Assembly: GCA_051294375.1 (NCBI GenBank)
Contig: CM119263.1
Span: 12,565,723-12,629,722, forward strand
From: Paraspadella gotoi
Taxonomy: Eukaryota; Chaetognatha
Length of the DNA stretch: 64,000 nt
Direction of reading: 5' to 3'
Shown: positions 25,697 through 37,879 of the stretch, piece after piece
Layout: the number at the start of each line of letters is the position of its first letter
Position numbering within the stretch: the first letter of the stretch is position 1
Program-made: the position numbers and the translations under genes
The notes under the pieces: generated by a model
What the model was told of the DNA's origin: nothing
The model's input: only the letters and a program-made list of their open reading frames with translations
Databases searched by the model: none

Positions 25697-27312
25697 CTAT
25701 AGAACCCAGTTGACGATTCCCTTTCGTTCCCATTCTTCGAAATATTTGTGTTCGACGACAACGGACGCCGCCCAAGAGACTTCGAAATTTGGCGGAGATC
25801 TGTGGTGGTAGTAGAGGAGTCGCCCTCTGCCGAGATCGAATCCGTACAAAGTGACCGAGTCGCAGAAATGCAACGCCAATATCGTTGACAAGAAGCCTGA
25901 AAGTAGAAACGGCGGCTCGGAATATCAATCGCACGTGAACGGGGATGATAATCGATCGATAATTAAATTAAATTAGGAACTGTACCTGACGAAGGCCTGA
26001 TTTGTCTGTCAGCGGTAAAATTTTTGATTCCGAGAAACTCATGCGCGACTTCTTGAACCAACAAAGGATTGATCACGTGAAAATCCCTGAGAAGAATTCG
26101 TGCAGATAGAAAACGAAGCTTAATAAAACTGTTTTATATTTTTATATTTTTCAATTTTTTGAGGGTCAATTGTCATTAATTACTTGGCCTGTTTTTCAAT
26201 AAAGTTGTCCCCGAGCAGTTTATCCCAGTTCCGTTTCTTTGCTTCGAAAGCCTCGTCTTTTAATTCATTCCAATTTCGCCGATGTTCTTTTGTCAAATGC
26301 GACTCTCCAGATAGGGGCGCCTCTGGGGGTAAAATGGCAAACAAATTCTCTGCGTCTTCGTCTTCAGTTAGGAGGAAAACGACTTGGTATCCCTTGTCGG
26401 CGTCTTTCAAGGAGTGAGGGTGATTGAGAAAGCGTTTGAGGGCTGCAAAAAACAAAATCTTCATTTCTTTTGCCTGGACGAAATTGTTTAAAACTTTGCT
26501 TAATCCTTATTGTTCTAAATTTTTTTTCACCAAACCCGAATACCTTTAGGCGAAGCAAGATAGACGCTGGTCCTTCCGCCGACTTCTTTCTCGAATCCTC
26601 TGGTCGGCGCCACGCCGCTTCGAAAGACGACGCTGTGAGCGTCGATTTCTGGTCCCAAACCGGCGCCAACGAGAGAACCACCTACGCCGACGACGGCGCA
26701 AGTCAAAGCTTTCGTGTCACACTTGCAACGCGTACAAGCTCCGGTTCTGGCGCGCGTTTTGGCCGCTTCTGTGCAGTCAGCCGGCGGCGCGTCGGAAAAA
26801 ATATGGTTTATTCTCGACCGGAAATGATTATGATTATTTCGGGCGGCCGTCAGCAACGGTAACCTCTTTGAGAACGACGCCGCTCTAAGGTCGAAGACGA
26901 ATCCGTAAGGGAGCGGCCAATGTAAGTGACGCTGGATTTCGCGGTTCGACGCCGATTCTCGTGAGATGTCGTTCTTCCCGGCGTCAAGAGCGTCGAAAAA
27001 CGGCGCCGATTTGAGATTAATGAGGTTCTTGCGCGAACAAGCGCACGGTGGAGTTTCGACGACGATCGCCGAGAACCTTTTCTTATCTCGAGGCTTTTCG
27101 GGAGCCTCGACTTCTATCCCTGGTGCTTCGGCCTCGACGCCGCCAGCCGGTCGAGATTTCTTTGGTTCTCCGGGAGCAGAGTCATTCAGAGATCGGGAAA
27201 CGTCTGACAGGAGCATTATAATCATTTCAACAATGATGACGAAAGTGAGGACAACCAAGCAAAAAGTTATGGAGCGACCTCCTATCGTCAAGCTCCACAT
27301 TCTCCGCTTCAT
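25697..27312 (-). CDS. Sialyltransferase (GT29 family, ST3Gal-like)
   Basis: Type II Golgi enzyme that transfers sialic acid from CMP-sialic acid to glycan acceptors. Exons 26544-27312, 26184-26442, 25986-26086 and 25697-25896 join in phase to 442 codons. After a short basic tail (MKRRMW) comes one membrane anchor (ITFCLVVLTFVIIVEMIIML, residues ~15-35), then a variable stem. Sialylmotif L is CAVVGVGGSLVGAGLGPEID followed by APTRGFEKEVGGRTS. Sialylmotif S is RPSSGFLSTILALHFCD, with the usual second cysteine. Motif III is seen as LLYYHH, and the final very-short motif as EHKYFEE (H-x4-E). The APTxGFExxVGxRT form is closest to ST3Gal enzymes, but acceptor and linkage cannot be read. The usual Asn of VGNxG is Val here (VGVGG), which is unusual for an active enzyme. 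The gene lies in the gap between two exon clusters on the same strand that may belong to one host gene. Confidence 0.92.
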
Positions 27313-28951
27313 TTTAAAAGTTTAAATGTTTTCTTTTTTAGTGATTAACTCTTCAAGCTTTAAGGTTGAAAATTTTTTTATCCAAATTCAATGTTGAATT
27401 TCCGAGTTTGCATGCCAAATTTTCGGGTAGCCAACTTGAGTTATTCCATGACAAAAGGATCGCGCAAAGACACGAACGGCCAAAGGAACAGGCCGATCTC
27501 ATGTCAAAGTTTTTACCGATATACAAACGGCCGATGCCAGCGCCGACGCATTGCCGACGCAGCGTCGACGAGATGCCCTCGAGATCAAAGCGTGGCCGGA
27601 GAAAACACAAAAGCGCGAACCCTGCTTGAACTTCAAGCTGAAGTATAGCTGTCGGATTTTATTTAAAATCCACAGGAAAACAAACAGAAGAGCTTATCTG
27701 AATAAATTCGATCACTAAACTTTCTGAGGCAGAATTTATTACTGAGTTTAAAAACTTTGTCGCATTTTCAGAATGGGTTCAATCTTGCTAAAGGTCCAAA
27801 AGATTTTGTTTCGTTTCGTTCATTTCGTTCTTTATTGTTTCTCACTTCCATTTTTAATTTTTTTAGTTGCTCGCGAGTGAGCAACTCGCGAGTACTCGTA
27901 CTGTCCGTCTGTTGTCTGTCCTACATATATTTTAATTGCTCATAACTTTGTTAATACTACATCAATTAGGTTTATATTTTGTAGAAAGTTAAGGTACCAT
28001 TATACCTTTAATTCGCTATGTACATATGTATCATTCTTAGGGAGTTGCGTGATCACCTTAAAACATGATCATGAAAATTTGCAAATTACTTGTTTCACTA
28101 TTTTTCATTTTTCTATTTTAATATTTTTATGAAGGATTTAGTATTTAAACTATATTATTTATTCAAACATATATTGCTTTCTTTTTTAAAAAATGTTTTA
28201 TTTATCCAACAATTCTATTTGGGAAGGGGAAGTCAGTGTCATATAACTATAAAAAGGATATTGTATAACTTATAAAATACTGAATATTTTTGATTAATAT
28301 TTATCAGACTGGTAAAGTACGAATAAATGCTTTTTTTTATATAATCATTTGATTTTATGAAATAATATCAGATCATTTTACAGTATATGCGGCATATTCA
28401 TATAAAATTTGGTTGTTTTAGTTAAATCTGCTATGTTATTATCTTGTAAGTGTGATGGAGGCCTTAAACCACCAAAGTCTGTCAAAGTCAGGGACAAGAT
28501 AGCTTATTTATTAAATGAATGGATAATTTTTATATTGGTTGTACCAATTTCATATATATTTTGTAATTATATGGTTGAATTGTTGGTTGTACTGTTGTTA
28601 CCTTTTCTAATATATGTTTACATTTAAAAAAATTATTTGAGGTTTTTATTATTGTTATACCTTCTTATTCTATATTTGTTGTTTTTCTTTTGTTTCTTCG
28701 CCGCAAGATTATAACTTTACTTTGCATCCATTTACATTTAAACACAGAAATGATCCTAACGATTAATAGCGAGAATAAAAAAGGAAAAAAAGTTTAATTG
28801 AAAAACATTTAAAAAAAAATCAATTTCTGATTTCGAGCAATCTTCACGACATTTAATAGGTGACAAAAGGTAAAAAAAATAAATAGTTTAGTTACCGATT
28901 ATAAGAGAAATGTATTAAGTGAAATTTATTTGAATTTAATTATTGACTAAC
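27313..28951. other. AT-rich spacer or host intron upstream of the sialyltransferase
   Basis: No exon identified. It holds the dispersed repeat at 28,070-28,560 and presumably the sialyltransferase promoter. If the WD-repeat gene continues to 12.5 kb, the spacer belongs to its ~4 kb intron (24,879-28,951). Confidence 0.6.
28070..28560 (+). repeat. Dispersed repeat family, longest single copy
   Basis: The first part (from ATGAAAATTTGCAAATTACT near 28,071 to GGGAAGGGGAAGTCAGTGT near 28,236) recurs at 61,018-61,176, and its beginning at 44,710 and 47,790. The second part (28,430-28,553, GATGGAGGCCTTAAACCACC onwards) matches the tandem units at 47.8-48.9 kb on the other strand. This copy shows the segments belong to one element of about 500 bases. 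I recognise no transposase. Confidence 0.8.
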
Positions 28952-31900
28952 GTCTTTGGCGATGAGCACCAGTTTCACATCTCTTCTTCCTCTTTTTTTT
29001 TCCATCATTTCTTTTTCGTTTTCTTTCTCATTTTTCTTCTCATCTTGCTTCTCCGTTTCTGAGGTCGAATTTAAAAAAAAAAAAAAAAAAAAAAAATAAA
29101 TAAAACGAAATTAAAATTCAACATTTCTTTATTATAAAACCTTTTCGAACTTTTCATATCCACAAATTTTAAAATTCTTCAGTATACGACGATATTAAAA
29201 TAAAATTAAAGGTGGAATAGGATACACGATACGCGGAGACGTCAACACAGAAGGCCAATAGTTGAAAACAAATAAAAAAAACAAATTCTGGCGGAGGTTC
29301 CCAAAAGGTCCCAGAAGCGACTGAATCTCTGGAAAGAAATAATCATAAAAGACAGAAAAGGTAGAAAGACTCCAGACCGACCATACGACATATTATATGA
29401 GAAACTCGCAAACGCTGCAACAAAAAAAAAAAAAAAAAAAAAACGAAAGAAAAAATCCGTCTGATTTTCTCCAATCTCTTTTCAACTATAACCTGGCTCA
29501 CAATGTTCTGACAGTCGCCTTTAAAACTAGTTTTTGTTTGCACCACTTAAGGGTTAACAATTTTATTGGAAAACTGAAAACCGATAACAAAGAGATCCAA
29601 TGACAAGAATGGTTAAGAGCTACTATATACCGGCTGTACCAAGCCATTTAAACATAAACGACATATTCAAAAGTTGACAAAAACAGATGTAAAACCATAA
29701 ACTATCAAGAGACAAAAAAAAGAATAAAATAATCGCTGAATCGGGATAAATTAAAACTATTTTTATATTCTTCGGAGGTCTAGGATTTTTTTACCCTTTG
29801 CTAATTTTAAGTCGTACCCAACTGCATCTGCATCCAGTAGCTGACAATTTAATTCTTTTCCCCTTCGTTCTCCTTTGTTACAAAAGCAACTCACCTTCCA
29901 CTTGGGCGCCCTCTTTTCCATCCTGTTCCCGCCCCACCGTTTCCTCAACTTCCTCGTCCTCCCCATCTTCTTCGTATCCGCTTTCGCTCCCACTGTCTCC
30001 CTCTCTCCCTGGTATCCCAGTTTCGCTGGCTTCTTCGTCGGATTCGTCAGAATCGTCGTCGTCTTCGTCGTCTTCATCTCCACTCTCCTCTTCGGCTTCC
30101 TCTTTATTTCCTTCCTCGACTTCCTCCCTCCGATGCTTCCTCTCCTTTCTCTCCTCCTTCTTCTCCATCTTCCTCAGGAGATGCGCGACACCAAGCGCCT
30201 CGAGTCGTCGTCTCTCCTCCAACTGTTTGCGGCGATGTTCTGAAACAAATGGGCATTTTATTATTTACATTTTGTTTAAACTACCTTTTAGATCATTTTA
30301 CGTTACTCACTTTTACGTCAGTTAAAGTTAAAAAAAATTTCAATTCGCAAAATAATTTAAAATCTATTTTCAACTTCTCGAATGCAGCAATTGCAACAAT
30401 CATTAAAATATTTTTCATTACTTTGGACAGTTTAAGTTTATTTTAATTAGAATTTATTTTTAAACCAAACCTTCCTCAAGAAGCTTCTTCTCGGCTTCCT
30501 CCCATCGTGCCTTCAAACTGATAGGATAAGTTGGAATCGTTTTGGTGTCCACCCTGGAGTTTGTGATAGGATTTTTTAGATAACGCCAGCGAGAATATTA
30601 ATTAAGTTGTAATTACGTACCTGACGCTAAATCTCTCGTCAAAAGGAATAGGATCTTCCTTCGGCTCGTCCTCATACTCGTACATGACGACTCGTTCGAG
30701 AAAAGTCGGAGGCAGATAGTCTTTGATGCCCATGCAGAACACGTGGCCCAAATAGGCCACGAAGAGGTCGCCGCGCCACGTGGCGAAACAGACGCAAGAG
30801 AGCGTCGCGTCAAACTGATCCAGGAAATAACCGATGCAGTTGAGTTTTACTAAAATAAAATTGTCGCGTAGGAAAAAATCTAACCGGTCGCTATTTCACC
30901 TGCAGATGACGTATCATGACGTTTTTTCGATCCCATACTTTAATGGCGCCATCTTTGGCAGACGTGATGAACAGACCGAGTTGAGAATTGCAATCCATCG
31001 CAGTAACCTTGATCAAATATTGTTTTTTTTTTACTAGAAATTGATGCTAAAACGTACGAATTCCAGATTTTTTCTCACCTCATCCTTGTGATCGTTTTCC
31101 GAGTCGTGCGTAAAGTTTTCGACATCGACAAAGTCAGGATTGTCACCAGGACGTTCATACAGCTTGTGTATCGACACCACACTTTAAACAAATAAAAAAC
31201 AGTTGCCAATCGTTTCACAGCGAATAGAAAAAAGGTAAGTGTAACTTACTGAGATCTCGGGTTCGCCAAGCAAATAATGCTACCCATCATTGCGATGTGC
31301 CGCGGACACGTTATGCCCTTCAGCTGCGCACATAAGTAAGTTGAGATAAGTCAATTTCAATTTTGGTAAGCTGTTTACAATTTTCGAAATCTAAGCGTTT
31401 AAACTACATTGGCGTCTTCTCTAATATAGACTACTATATAGGCTACTATAATAGACGAGCTGCCAACGATGATCGTAAAACAAAGTTTTCATGACAAAAA
31501 TTTAAGAATAAAAAAGCACAAGGTTCTACCGTAATAGCGTAACAATTCCTCCGAAAAGAATGCGCATTTCGTTATGCAATGGCATAACACTATTATCACG
31601 CATTAATACTAAGTAGAAAGCGCATTGGCGCACCTCGACATCCGCATAAACCATACAAGAATGGACCGAGCTGAAACCGCCCAGCATGTCACTCATCAAT
31701 GTACTGATCCGAAGCTTAACAACGCGGAATGAAAAAGTAAGATTCATGAAACGTGGCGAAAAAGAGCTTCGGGGCTTGTTTAATGTAGTTTAAAAGTCTT
31801 TTATTTTTTTTTCACGTGTTTTATTTCAAATTGCTTGAAAGAAAGCAGCTTGCGATTTGTTGAAACAGAGGTTAGTCTAAATAAGAAAAAAAAACTTACT

Positions 31901-34900
31901 GTTTTGACTGCGATCATCTTTATCACTTTTGGGTTAGAAGGGTGTCGTTGAATGAGAAAAACCTTGAGCATATCGTCTAGTCCGGTAGTCAAGATGTAAT
32001 CGATTGTACCTGGCAAGGTTCACGATGAAATTAATCTCACTAATTCACGGGCTCGTAAACTACCGACCCAAAATGACAATTTACTAACCCAATCCTCCAG
32101 GATTTTCTACTCTTCTTCCTTTAGAGATTTCCAAGCAAACGACGGGTGCCATGTGCGCCTGGCAAGGTCCCTCCATATGGACGCTGTTCGCCATTAGCAA
32201 AGTCACCTAAATCCCCCCCAAAAAAGCGATAAAGTGGCTTTTACCATGCGTTAATTACGCTTTAAGGTGAATCCTCAAACTTAATTTTCGTGCCCGATAA
32301 ACCGACCTGTCCGTTTTTGTGGCCGGCGAATATTAAAACATCGCTTTCATTTGTTTCTTGTAGACCGAAAGCGTTGTCCAAATTGGTGACGGCCAAACAA
32401 GTTGCAGATTCCTCCTGTGGAAATGAAAGCCGAAAGCCGATGAAGAATTTTGCCATGCAATGTAAAGAATGCATCTTAATTCTCGGCATGCAATTTGAGC
32501 AAAAACCTTGGCGTTGGGCATGAGAACTTCGTGAGCGCGGCAAGGGTTCGGGTTGGAATCGAATACGAGAACTTCGCCGCTAATCAGCACTGCGACCGTG
32601 AAAGGGTCAAAGAGAAAAGAAATTTAACCTATGGTTAGATTATTAGCTCATCAAATGAATAACGGAATTGTTACTGGGAATCTCTGGACCTGTATAAATT
32701 CTGTTGTTCACTCGATCACAAACTGAATGGACCATGACCTACAATAAAAATGTTTTTTTTTTAATAGCTTACCAAATACAAGTTGCAGATTAAAAAAAAG
32801 GAGGCCGTGTAAAAGTGTAAATATAATTAGGTGAAAAACACAAATATAATTTACTTAATTTTAAAGTTGAGGTAAAAATCATAACCCATAGTGAATACTT
32901 TAAACCTGGTTAGGAGCCCACATTGTATTCCAAGAGTTCCAAGAGAGCTGTTATAATCGATTAAATTAATAAAAGGTGGAAAACGCAAGGGGAAACAGAA
33001 GAAATTGCAAAATCTGGCTTATTAAATATAAAGAGACTGATTGATAAATAGGCAGACGAAATCATTCTAATTACTTATTTATAAAAAGTTTAAGACACGA
33101 TAATTTCAAATTGTTTCTCATAACGTACACTCATTTCTTTATGGTTATATGACTACTTCACCAGTATAAAACATATGCATAACATTGTTGACCACTGATC
33201 TGTAAATTCTTAACTATATTTAATAAAGAGTAATGCAACGACTCTAAGATCAAGAGACAACATTTTTATGTGGTCACGTGACTACTCAAATATGAAACAT
33301 ACGCATTTAATGATACCTCACATCATGATCACCAAAATTATGCTATGCATTTTTGGTTATATGATCGAATTTTTTTTATCTTGTGACTGAATCTCTGGAA
33401 ATAATAAATCATAAAAGACAGAAAAGGTAGAAAGACTCCAAACCGACCATGCACAATAACCCATTAACCAAGTTTTAATTAAAAAGATGAGACAGATAGA
33501 CGGACGAAAACAAAAGTGAACTCGTGGCGCTTTTTCTTCTTCTTCAAATCCCATTTTGCATTTGCCCAAAACTATTGAATGATATATTTTTTCAAACAAA
33601 AAAAAGGCTTTAATCTAAAATTCTCACTTGTTGATTCGGCATGGGCGCGACTTTAGTGACGCACTGGCCGGAAACGTTCGAAATCATTCTTAGAGTTCCA
33701 TCTTCAGGGGCCACCATCACCCGGGTTGGATGTTCGCCGAATTCCATCGACTGAACACCAAAATAAGAAATACGGCTTTGAGGATTTTCACGAAATATAA
33801 AAAATGAAATGGCGTTGAACTATATAATACAACGAACTTTTTTTTCGATTTACCCTCATGCGAAGAATCCGGCTCCTTACAGACGTCAAGAAAGAGCAGA
33901 TTTGATTCAGGGAAACAAACAAAACTTCACTGGAAGATCTGCAATGGTCAAAGAAAAACTTTTTTTACAATAATTACATCATAACTCTTTACAATTTTTC
34001 TTACATACGTATTTTTTATAAATAAACACTGATTTCTCTCACATTAATCAGTAATAATCACCTCCTTCTGGCTTCTTCATGACTTAAATCGTAGAAGTTG
34101 CAATTCGTTTTGATTTAGTATTTCAGTTGTGATTAAACTTTCTTTCGTTGTGTTTTAGGTAATTGAAAATGAAGACAAAGTCTTGTTACAGCAACGATTT
34201 TATTTTAGTGTACAGACAAGTTTCGGCTTTCATTCAAGCCTTCATCAGCCTTCATCAGCACTGATGAAGGCTTGAACGAAAGCCGAAACTTGTCTGTACA
34301 CTAAAATAAAATCGTTGCTGTAACAAGACTTTGTCTTCATTTTCAAGTATTTCAGTTATATTTTTTGACTTCTAATCTTGATTATACAATTTTATTTCAT
34401 CATTAAATGAAATAACTTACCCAACTAAGAAGTACTGATCCCCTATTAGCGTAACCCGCGTGAGCGGCGTGCCTGCGTTAAGTTTTTGTACCTAAATAGG
34501 AGAAAAATCTTTCAATTTATCATTAAATTGATTTAAATCAATAAATGAATCCAATTAGAAATAGTCGGAGAGTGGATAGAGAAAAAAGGGCGAGTAACAA
34601 AACCAATGACAGTAATCATCTTCTGCTCCCTTTTGTTTATCTTTATCCTTTCTCTGTTTAATTTGCGATTTCTTAAAATCCTGCCGGTAAATACTTTATT
34701 GTCCTTCCAAATTCGCATTAAAATACATTTTTTTAATGTATGACGTTACTTATTTACTAAGCAACTTTTATCATGTCATCATTTTTCTTTTTTTTTCAAA
34801 TCTTTGAAAAGCTCAGATCATGTCATTCAAAATTAATGACATTAACGTATCTCACCATCTGCAATGTGTCAAGTCTCCACAGGATGACACATCCATCATC

Positions 34901-37497
34901 CGAAGTCGACACTAGAAGAGGAAGAGACTTCATCGTCGCCAAACCGGTGATCGCGCCCCGGTGACCTAGCAGCGGAATTGCTTTATCTTCATTGTTCATT
35001 TGTTTTCTCTTATTCTTTTTCATTTGCAATATCAATGCAATGAATTACTTTCAAAATTATGCCGTCAGGTATTTCCTTTTCATTATTATAAATTACTCCA
35101 CGTAATTTATAATTTCCTAAAAAATTTAACATTCAAAACTTGACAAATTGCAACGTTACCGCTTACCTCGAAACAGGTGAACCAAGAGGAAGGTGTTGGT
35201 GTTCCACACTCTGATGTAGCAGTCTCGCGCTCCCGTGAGCAGAAGATCTTTGCTCCTGTGACTCGCCACGCAAGTGAGCTCTTTCTCGTGCTTGTTCACT
35301 AGAGTGTGAGTCCGAATCTTCGTCGCTAGGTTTACCACGAACATGCCGTTGGGACAGACGACGATCAGCTGACGACTTTTGCGGTTTAACTTTAGGGCGA
35401 TTACGTTCTACGAATGGAAAATAATGATAATGATATATTAAGCTAATCAAAGCGTTTCTGAAATCAAATTCTTTAGAGACATAATCTCGTTAATTACTTG
35501 TTAACATTTGAATTTGAAATTAAAATTTAGAGGACTTAAAAAAAATTACTTCTCTTTTGGTGTCGAATTCGATAGGTTTTTCGGGTGTCATCAAGGTCCG
35601 CTTTTCAAAGTGAACCAGCCTTTCATCCTTTGCCTGAGATTAAGATTATTTTTAAACTAGATTTGTTATTTAACCAAATTTACATACTTCTAATTAAAAC
35701 ATGAAACGACAAAAGCAGAGAGTTTTCGGTGAAATAACAATTTTAAACCAAAAAATGTTATTTTAGGAAGTATCAAGGCAACTTATAATTCCTAAAATTC
35801 TACTATTAACGTGTTGTAAATATTTTACACTGCAAAATTGTGCACTACCTCAAAATCCCAAACGACATAATTAAATTCTTTGAATTTGGAATCCTTGAAA
35901 AAGGCGAAGAATATGTAAGTTAAATATCAGTAAAATATGTAAATATCACCAGCCGAATTCGCTATTCATTTTCATGTCACTGCTAAATTTGAAATTACTT
36001 TTACTTACCAGGTTTCTATCTTATTTACGGAAAGCAAAGTCTGATTAGTCAGTTTTTACTTACCCAAATTTTGGCCGAAAAAACTCAGTGAACTTACCAA
36101 AGCGCTAAAATCTTCCATGCGCAATTTCCATCGGTAAACGATTCCACTGCTTCCCGCTAGAATCTCTTCGTTGTCTTTGTCATAAGCAAAGCTGAAACGG
36201 TCAGTATAATATCTATAGTTTTTTAGAAAATTAATCGGTCTGTTCTAACTACTGTACATAAAAAATTAGTTGATTTCAAAATATAGAGAAACAAGCCTGA
36301 AAGTAGGAAAGAGCGAATAAATGGGTCCAAATATATGTTGCATAACATTCAAAGGCTGTCATTCTCTCCTTCTCACCAATTGATCTTGCCGTGGGTTGGG
36401 ACGCTGAAAATTTCATTGAGTTCTCCGGTGATTTGAGTGAAGAAGCGAACTGTGGAATCTTTTGGTGAGTAGCCAATCAGGGAGTTGTAGATTGGTAAGT
36501 AATGCAGCAGTGACAACGGCATCTTAACGCGCAGTCTAAACAGAAGCAGTTTATAAAGCGTCTTGCTCTCCAAAATTATTACGTAAAAACATAGATAACA
36601 GCCTAAACGTTTTTAGAAAATGAGATAGAGAAATAATGACCCTTTAGTTAGAAAATCTTGATCGAACCGTACATTCGAATAAGTCTTACGTCAAAACAAT
36701 AACAAAATATTCACTGACATGCTCTGCCGGATGTCCGCCCCCGCGGCAACCACGTTGTACGCGTAGAGTGGAAACGCCCCCTCGTTTTCGGCCTCCTCCC
36801 CTTCCTTCGCGTCAGGCGTCCTCGGAACGGCGCCGTTGACGAGCGTGGAGGGCGCGACGCCCCTCGAAGACGCCCTCGATGAAGGAGACGCAGCCAAGTT
36901 GACGGCGTCGGATCGATCCGCTCGAGAGGCCGACCCATGACCTTTGCTCTGACCAGAGGTGAAAAACACCACGTGACCTTTGGTGGTGGGCAGACAGACG
37001 TAGTCGAGAAGGGGCGGTTGAACGGCTACCGTGCGAACCACCTAGAATTGAGTGATTGATTGATTTACCTATCTGATCGATTAAATCTTGACTCGATTGG
37101 ATAAATTAGATTTGACTAAATGAATGAATGAACAATTAACGAATTGCGTGAGAAGAGAAAGAAGTAAGAATATCGGTAAGCCACCTCCGATTGATAAATT
37201 TAATCTGATTTGATTGACTGGCTTGATTATATTGAAATGGAATTAATTGATAATTTAATAATTAACTTAACGAATAAAAAGATTGATTGTTTTAATTTGA
37301 TAGATTGATTGATTTTTCCCCTTCTTCCTCATAACCTGCATTCCCATCGAAATTTGTAGAGGGAATGCTTCGGTTTCGAGCCGCCGGTGACCTTCCCCGG
37401 CGCCTTGCAGTTTTCCCACGATCTCCTCCTGACACTGGAGCCATTGCTTCTGAGAGGCCGGACTCCACGGACTCAGGGAGTTTGGGCCGCTCGACAT
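28952..37497 (-). CDS. WD-repeat protein, WDR87/WDR97-like (5' part)
   Basis: Twenty-four exons join in continuous phase to 1,025 codons: 37336-37497, 36719-37041, 36377-36535, 36098-36191, 35849-35893, 35550-35633, 35167-35407, 34856-34980, 34421-34491, 33854-33938, 33628-33750, 32690-32738, 32507-32589, 32307-32414, 32089-32206, 31900-32009, 31634-31714, 31250-31323, 31079-31181, 30900-31007, 30621-30814, 30471-30553, 29895-30239, 28952-29058. The start MSSGPNSLSPWSP follows an upstream non-coding stretch. WD-type blades are clear, e.g. TGARDCYIRVWNTNT, STSDDGCVILWRLDT, TSAKDGAIKVWDRKN. After two propeller-like arrays the chain becomes a charged coiled coil (RRKQLEERRRLEALG) and an acidic Glu/Asp/Ser tract. 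Architecture recalls the large axon­emal WDR87/WDR97 proteins, which is inference. The last exon ends in phase 0 at a GTTAGT donor without a stop, so the gene continues downstream, probably into 12,528-24,878. Confidence 0.83.
29320..29392 (+). repeat. Dispersed repeat pair (also at 33,386-33,452)
   Basis: GACTGAATCTCTGGAAA, CATAAAAGACAGAAAAGGTA and GAAAGACTCCAGACCGACCA occur here and again, nearly unchanged, at 33,386-33,452 in the same orientation, in two introns of the WD-repeat gene. Confidence 0.85.
33386..33452 (+). repeat. Dispersed repeat, second copy of 29,320-29,392
   Basis: Same order of motifs as at 29,320-29,392 with few differences, which indicates a recent duplication or a small mobile element. 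Confidence 0.85.
34163..34345. repeat. Near-perfect palindromic fold-back element
   Basis: Arms of about 85 bases (34,163-34,250 and 34,259-34,345) are reverse complements with about one mismatch, separated by only a few bases. The outer ends read TTGAAAATGAAGACAAAGTC, and the inner ends carry CTTCATCAG repeats. It lies in an intron of the WD-repeat gene (between 33,938 and 34,421). The inner sequence CTGATGAAGGCTTGAACGAA followed by AGCCGAAAC is like tails of Penelope-type elements and resembles a hammerhead core. Confidence 0.85.
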
Positions 37498-37879
37498 CAC
37501 GAGGGCGGAGAGAGAGAAGGTCAGAGTTGAGAGAGGCGACTTAAAAAAAAATCACCTTCTCGCGTCCTCAACGATGGCAGTTTCGGGTCGAAATATCCAT
37601 GTTGAAAATCATTTCAAATCTTATTTAAAATTATATATTTGTTTGTTTTTTTAGTAGTAATGGTCGCCCAGGAACGAGATTTCAGTACATATTCGTTTTC
37701 CCAAGTTTTCTTCATTTCTTGTATTTTCTTTTGTTGTGAAACTCATTGTGTTCGTGTGGAAATTCCGTGAATTCAAGTAATGCTAAGAGGAAAATAAAAA
37801 AGACGTTAAATGTTTTAACGTCATCGCAAGCACCATAAATTTGATGATATAAGAATGTATTTTCATTATGGAGAAAAAC

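Noticed and set aside
29763-30325. Ser-Pro-rich plus-strand frames
   Set aside because: Shadow of the acidic coiled-coil exon 29895-30239 on the minus strand, which has proper splice sites and phase.
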